Of a DNA stretch of 8,180 nt, positions 4,880-8,180 are shown in pieces. This DNA comes from Oscillospiraceae bacterium (GTDB taxonomy: Bacteria > Bacillota > Clostridia > Oscillospirales > Ruminococcaceae): positions 1 to 8,180 of the forward strand of contig JAGBFZ010000111.1 in assembly GCA_018110855.1 (NCBI GenBank), read 5' to 3'. Each line of letters opens with the position of its first letter. Within the stretch, counting starts at the first letter, position 1. A model generated the notes under the pieces. The model was not told where the DNA came from. It made no database searches and saw nothing but the letters and a program-made list of their open reading frames with translations. The translations under genes and the position numbers were made by a program.

Positions 4880-6226
4880 CTATTTTATGCTTTGAATTTC
4901 GCTTTGCTTATAGAATTTGCCCATGCAGAGTATTCCCACAGTGTCTGCAAGAAGCCAGCCTATGGGAATTGCCCACCATATGCCCATCACTCCGATTGAG
5001 GGTATAGGCGAGAGGGTATATGCCAGAAGCACTCTTGTGCCTAAGGATAATACCGTAAGTATCAGCGACATTTCGGGCTTTTCTATCCCTCTGTAAAAGC
5101 CGTACAGCAGGAACAGCACTCCGATACCTATATAAAAGCTGCCTTCTGTTCTGAGATATACTGTGCCTGCCATTATTATCTCCGCTTCCTCCCCTTTGAC
5201 GAACAGCTGCATAAGGCTCGGCGCAAGGACGAATATCACTGCTGATGCCCCAAGACAGAACAGGGCTGATATCATCATCGCCTTTTTCGTTCCTTCCGCC
5301 ACTCTGTCCCGTTTTCCGCTGCCGTGATTCTGTGAGATAAAAAGCGAAAAGGCACTGCTGAATTCCTGCGCAGGCATATATGCAAAGGAATCTATCTTCA
5401 CCGCTGCGGCAAATGCTGCCATGGTCGCTGTTCCGAAGCTGTTTACAAGCCCTTGTATCATAAGTATGCCGAAATTCATTACCGACTGCTGGACGCAGGC
5501 GGCGGCTGAATGGCGTATCACTCCCGATACATTTTCACGGCAAATGCTCAGTCCCATTACCTTCGGGCAAAGCTCCGGTTCCTTTATCAGCACATATATC
5601 CCAAGCCCTATGCCAGACACTGCCTGTGCGATAACTGTTGCAAGCGCTGCTCCCCTTATTCCCGCTCCGAACACCGCCACAAGCAGGATATCCAGCAGGA
5701 TATTCAGCGCTGCGGCTGCTCCGAGAAAAATCAGCGGCACTGCCGAATTTCCCACCGACCTTAATAGAAATGCAAAGAAATTATATAGAAATACCGAAAA
5801 CACGCCGAAGAAGATCAGGCGGACATATTCACGCATTGACCCATATATTTCGGAAGGGACATTCATTGCGTCAAGTATGATATCTATCGCTGCAAATATC
5901 ACAAGGTTTATTATCAGGGTGACTGCTGCGATGAACAGGAACGACACGGCTATGCTGTTTTTAAGCTGTGTTTTTTCATTTCTGCCGAACCACACCGAAA
6001 AAACTGTTCCGCTCCCCATGCACAGTCCGATTATTACCGAGGTTATGAAGGTCATGAGGGTATAGGCTGACCCTACTGCGGCGAGTGCGCCCGAGCCTAT
6101 ATATCTTCCAACAATAAGCGAATCGGTTATATTATAGCACTGCTGAAGCAGATTCCCGAGTATCATCGGGCAGGCAAACAGCAGCATTGTTTTTGTTACA
6201 CTGCCTTTTGTTAAGTCCTTTGTCAT
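4880..6226 (-). CDS. MATE family efflux transporter
   Basis: This is a 448-residue, 12-span membrane protein built as two six-span lobes, the usual length for the family. MATE proteins export drugs, metabolites or other organic molecules in exchange for Na+ or H+. The first lobe shows CYNITDSLIVGRYIGSGALAA (about residues 30-50), with Asp35 in the first span where DinF/PfMATE-like members carry a coupling Asp. The second lobe shows the equivalent MAAFAAAVKIDSFAYMP stretch and then ISQNHGSGKRDRV. The substrate cannot be predicted. The start ATG at 6226 has only a weak ribosome site (CGGAAAA) in the 14-bp gap after the CYTH stop, so translation may depend on coupling to the upstream gene. It is the second gene of the CYTH-MATE operon. 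The C-terminus (IQSIK) ends with TAG, and no obvious terminator follows. Confidence 0.93.
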   Translation of the reverse strand: MTKDLTKGSVTKTMLLFACPMILGNLLQQCYNITDSLIVGRYIGSGALAAVGSAYTLMTFITSVIIGLCMGSGTVFSVWFGRNEKTQLKNSIAVSFLFIAAVTLIINLVIFAAIDIILDAMNVPSEIYGSMREYVRLIFFGVFSVFLYNFFAFLLRSVGNSAVPLIFLGAAAALNILLDILLVAVFGAGIRGAALATVIAQAVSGIGLGIYVLIKEPELCPKVMGLSICRENVSGVIRHSAAACVQQSVMNFGILMIQGLVNSFGTATMAAFAAAVKIDSFAYMPAQEFSSAFSLFISQNHGSGKRDRVAEGTKKAMMISALFCLGASAVIFVLAPSLMQLFVKGEEAEIIMAGTVYLRTEGSFYIGIGVLFLLYGFYRGIEKPEMSLILTVLSLGTRVLLAYTLSPIPSIGVMGIWWAIPIGWLLADTVGILCMGKFYKQSEIQSIK

Positions 6227-6240
6227 TTTTCCGACGCTTT

Positions 6241-6747
6241 TTATTCGTCACACTGCTCGGGGAAGCTGTTATTTTGGGCAAGAGCTGCGTTTGAATAGCG
6301 CTTATCTCCTGTGACCTCCCTGATGATATCTGCGAAGGGGGGGAATTTTATTTCCTGAGATTCCTCCGCAAGCTCAAGCTCCATGGACGCATATTCGTCG
6401 GAGAATGGATAGCTGTCTATTTCAAAGCGCTGCGAATCGTAAATGAGGATATGCCTTGTCTTAATTATGGGCACAAGTTCGGGAGCCGCTTCCTTGCGCA
6501 GCTTTTCATACTCCTCTTTCGTTATTTCCCGCTCGTTTTCCTCACGCACCGATGCTGATATAAAACGCTTTTCGGTATAATAATATTTTGTGTTCCCGTT
6601 TTTTGTCATGGAGCGCACACGTCTTTGTACTTCGGGGTCTTTCTTTACAAGATATATCTGCTCTATATCGGTTTTTTCCGTACATTCTCCGAAAAGGATG
6701 GGGGTCTGCCTTATGAGAAATTTTCTTTCTATTTCAAGGGGTATCAT
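6241..6747 (-). CDS. CYTH domain protein (triphosphate tunnel metalloenzyme)
   Basis: This 168-residue cytosolic protein has the signature ExExK as Glu5-Ile-Glu7-Arg-Lys9. The basic and acidic tunnel residues follow in the usual alternation: Arg43/Arg45, Lys60, Arg68, Glu72/Glu74, Lys96/Arg98, Glu109/Asp111 and Glu123/Glu125. The family hydrolyses or cyclises triphosphates (tripolyphosphate, thiamine triphosphate, ATP) with a divalent metal. Small bacterial members like this are mostly tripolyphosphatases or of unknown role, so the substrate is open. The start ATG at 6747 follows AAGGAG with a longish 12-base gap, and no better in-frame start exists. It is the first gene of an operon with the MATE transporter 14 bp downstream, and it diverges from the K+ transporter gene. 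Confidence 0.9.
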   Translation of the reverse strand: MIPLEIERKFLIRQTPILFGECTEKTDIEQIYLVKKDPEVQRRVRSMTKNGNTKYYYTEKRFISASVREENEREITKEEYEKLRKEAAPELVPIIKTRHILIYDSQRFEIDSYPFSDEYASMELELAEESQEIKFPPFADIIREVTGDKRYSNAALAQNNSFPEQCDE

Positions 6748-6784
6748 AGTTTTTTCACGCTCCTTATCCCTTTTTTATAACCAT

Positions 6785-6790
6785 ATTATA
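6785..6790 (-). promoter_or_regulatory. Candidate -10 box for the CYTH-MATE operon
   Basis: On the minus strand a perfect TATAAT lies 37 bp upstream of the CYTH start codon. No good -35 box sits 16-18 bp further upstream. An alternative pair, TTGTCA with TTTAAT 16 bp later, lies close by. One of these probably drives the operon. Confidence 0.4.
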
Positions 6791-6812
6791 CATTAAAAGT
6801 GTGAAATTATAA

Positions 6813-6841
6813 TTGACAAAAAACGTCCTCTGTGATAAAAT
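6813..6841 (+). promoter_or_regulatory. Near-consensus promoter for the K+ transporter gene
   Basis: A perfect TTGACA (6813-6818), a 17-bp spacer and TAAAAT (6836-6841) preceded by TGA (extended -10) predict a start near 6848. The leader of about 26 bases is too short for a c-di-AMP riboswitch of the kind found before some K+ transporter genes, so constitutive or repressor-based control is more likely. Confidence 0.75.
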
Positions 6842-6873
6842 ATATCTGTACACAGCTTTTGAAAGGACACGCT

Positions 6874-8180
6874 ATGAAAAATTTCTCGGAAATTTTTAGT
6901 AAGAAAAGCGGAAAGCTCAGAATGAACAGGCTTTCCTCCGCTCATATATTTGCATTCGGATATCTTGTCATCATTCTCCTTGGAACTCTGCTGCTTATGC
7001 TGCCCGTTTCCTCCAAGGGTGACGCTCCCCGTTTTCTTGACGCTATGTTTACCGCTGCCTCCGCTACCTGCGTTACGGGGCTTGCGGTTTTTGACACATA
7101 CACCCAATGGTCTGTTTTCGGTCAGGTCGTTATTATTCTGCTCATTCAGGTGGGCGGTCTCGGATTTATGACGATCATTTCCCTTGCTGCTTTAGCTACG
7201 GGCAGAAAGATAGGTCTTAAAGAACGAAGCGTTCTTCAGGACAGCGTTAACGGTTTACAGCTGGCGGGAATTGTCAGAATGGCTAAGAAGCTGGCTTTGG
7301 GCACGTTTATTTTTGAAGGGATAGGCGCTGTGCTCCTTGCGATACGCTTTATTCCCAAAATGGGTCCTGCTGAGGGTATCGGGAATGCTGTATTTATGTC
7401 CATATCGGCTTTCTGCAATGCGGGCTTCGATTTAAACGGCAAGTACGGCGAGTATTCCTCTCTTTGCGAATTTGCTTCCGATCCTGTTATCTGCATTACT
7501 ATATGTATGCTGGTGCTTATCGGAGGTATCGGCTTCTCTGTGTGGGACGATATCTCTAAAAACAAGCTGAATTTCTCCGCTTACAGGCTTCACAGCAAGC
7601 TGGCGCTGGTTTTTACCATAGGTCTGACTGTTATCGGAACGGGGCTTTTCTTCCTGTTTGAAAGGGAACACACTAATGCGGGTGCAGGCGTGGGACAGGC
7701 TCTTCTAAATTCATTCTTCGATTCCGTTACTCCCCGTACCGCAGGCTTTAACACTGTTGATACTGCGGCGTTAAGTCCTGCTTCAACTATTCTCACGATA
7801 ATCTATATGTTCATCGGCGGAAGCCCCGGTTCTACGGCGGGCGGCGTAAAAACTGTTACTGTTTTTGTTCTGTTTTTAGCAGCCATATCAAGCATGAAAA
7901 ACAGCGAGGATATCAATGTTTTCGGCAGGAGACTTGAGGAGGATATCACTGCTAAGGCTCTTACGGTCATTACGGTCAATCTCTTCATCGTTTTCTCGGG
8001 TATTCTGTGCATAAGTGCCGCTCAGCCTGAGCTGCCCCTTAAGGATGTTATTTTTGAGGGATTTTCCGCTATCAACACTGTGGGCATGACTACGGGCATT
8101 ACACGGGATCTCGTTCCCTTTTCAAGAATGGTCATAATACTGCTCATGTACTGCGGACGTGTGGGAAGCGTTTCCTTTGC
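6874..8180 (+). CDS. ktrB: KtrB/TrkH-type potassium uptake channel subunit, 3' end missing
   Basis: The frame runs from ATG 6874 (ribosome site GAAAGGA at 6861-6867) to the right edge without a stop: 435 residues of an expected 440-460. It has the four-repeat K+ channel fold. The four filter loops are TCVTGL (65-70), FCNAGFD (180-186), TPRTAGFNT (286-294) and NTVGMTTG (401-408). Each keeps the filter glycine (Gly69, 184, 291, 404), which indicates K+ selectivity. GGSPGSTAGGVKT (315-327) in the third repeat is the family motif of the flexible gate region. The N-terminus is short and basic, as in KtrB rather than the longer TrkH. Members sit in the membrane and need a cytosolic nucleotide-binding ring protein (KtrA/TrkA), often encoded just downstream, which would lie beyond this window. 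It has its own promoter, divergent from the CYTH-MATE operon. Confidence 0.92.
   Translation, partial: MKNFSEIFSKKSGKLRMNRLSSAHIFAFGYLVIILLGTLLLMLPVSSKGDAPRFLDAMFTAASATCVTGLAVFDTYTQWSVFGQVVIILLIQVGGLGFMTIISLAALATGRKIGLKERSVLQDSVNGLQLAGIVRMAKKLALGTFIFEGIGAVLLAIRFIPKMGPAEGIGNAVFMSISAFCNAGFDLNGKYGEYSSLCEFASDPVICITICMLVLIGGIGFSVWDDISKNKLNFSAYRLHSKLALVFTIGLTVIGTGLFFLFEREHTNAGAGVGQALLNSFFDSVTPRTAGFNTVDTAALSPASTILTIIYMFIGGSPGSTAGGVKTVTVFVLFLAAISSMKNSEDINVFGRRLEEDITAKALTVITVNLFIVFSGILCISAAQPELPLKDVIFEGFSAINTVGMTTGITRDLVPFSRMVIILLMYCGRVGSVSF

Noticed and set aside
4872..4895. Very good ribosome-site match GGGGAGGT followed by ATG on the plus strand
   Set aside because: The frame is only Met-Leu before TGA. 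The sequence lies at and just beyond the minus-strand MATE 3' end and looks like coincidence.
5421..6065. 214-codon plus-strand frame opposite the MATE gene
   Set aside because: It is antisense to a well-supported transporter, and its sequence is the complement pattern of hydrophobic codons rather than a real protein.
6842..6873. Possible c-di-AMP (ydaO-type) riboswitch before the K+ transporter gene
   Set aside because: The predicted leader is only about 26 bases, far too short for that riboswitch.

Overview
The window looks like chromosomal DNA from a Gram-positive gut or rumen Firmicute, most likely a Ruminococcus or close Oscillospiraceae relative. Three things suggest this: the style of the family 5 glycosyl hydrolase at the left edge (cellulase followed by a charged linker and a Cys-rich beta-sandwich-like tail), the AGGAGG-type ribosome binding sites, and the AT-rich intergenic regions around moderately GC-rich genes. 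This is inferred from sequence style, without a database comparison. No rRNA, tRNA, CRISPR array, insertion sequence or phage gene was found.

Left part (1-2558). The 3' end of a secreted-type GH5 endoglucanase gene runs off the left edge and ends at a clean 14-bp hairpin terminator. Facing it on the minus strand is a two-gene operon. A TIGR01212/YhcC-YtqA-type radical SAM enzyme comes first, and a 127-residue membrane protein of unknown function follows 11 bp later. The operon has a well-formed promoter (TTGATA, 17 bp, TATGAT with TGN extension).

Middle part (2559-4879). Diverging from that operon is an NAD-dependent epimerase/dehydratase of the extended SDR type. Its promoter has a TGN-extended TATAAT preceded by A-tracts that resemble an UP element. 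A rho-independent terminator follows, and only 12 bp after its T-run a YczE/YyaS/YitT-family membrane protein begins. Next comes about 480 bp of AT-rich DNA between convergent genes. It holds a terminator, a 15-bp perfect direct repeat, and a 24-bp perfect palindrome lying on the expected start site of a plausible plus-strand promoter. This is the least explained part of the window.

Right part (4880-8180). A minus-strand operon encodes a CYTH (triphosphate tunnel) protein and then a MATE efflux transporter. Diverging from it is a KtrB/TrkH-type potassium channel subunit, cut by the right edge about 10-25 codons before its expected end, with a near-consensus promoter (TTGACA, 17 bp, TGa-TAAAAT).

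The genes do not form one pathway. They are ordinary housekeeping and accessory units: polysaccharide breakdown, a radical SAM enzyme possibly acting in tRNA modification, nucleotide-sugar or similar redox chemistry, membrane transport and K+ uptake. No clearly new multi-gene system is visible. The items most worth checking are the palindrome/promoter element near 4690, the radical SAM-linked small membrane protein, and the C-terminal module of the cellulase.
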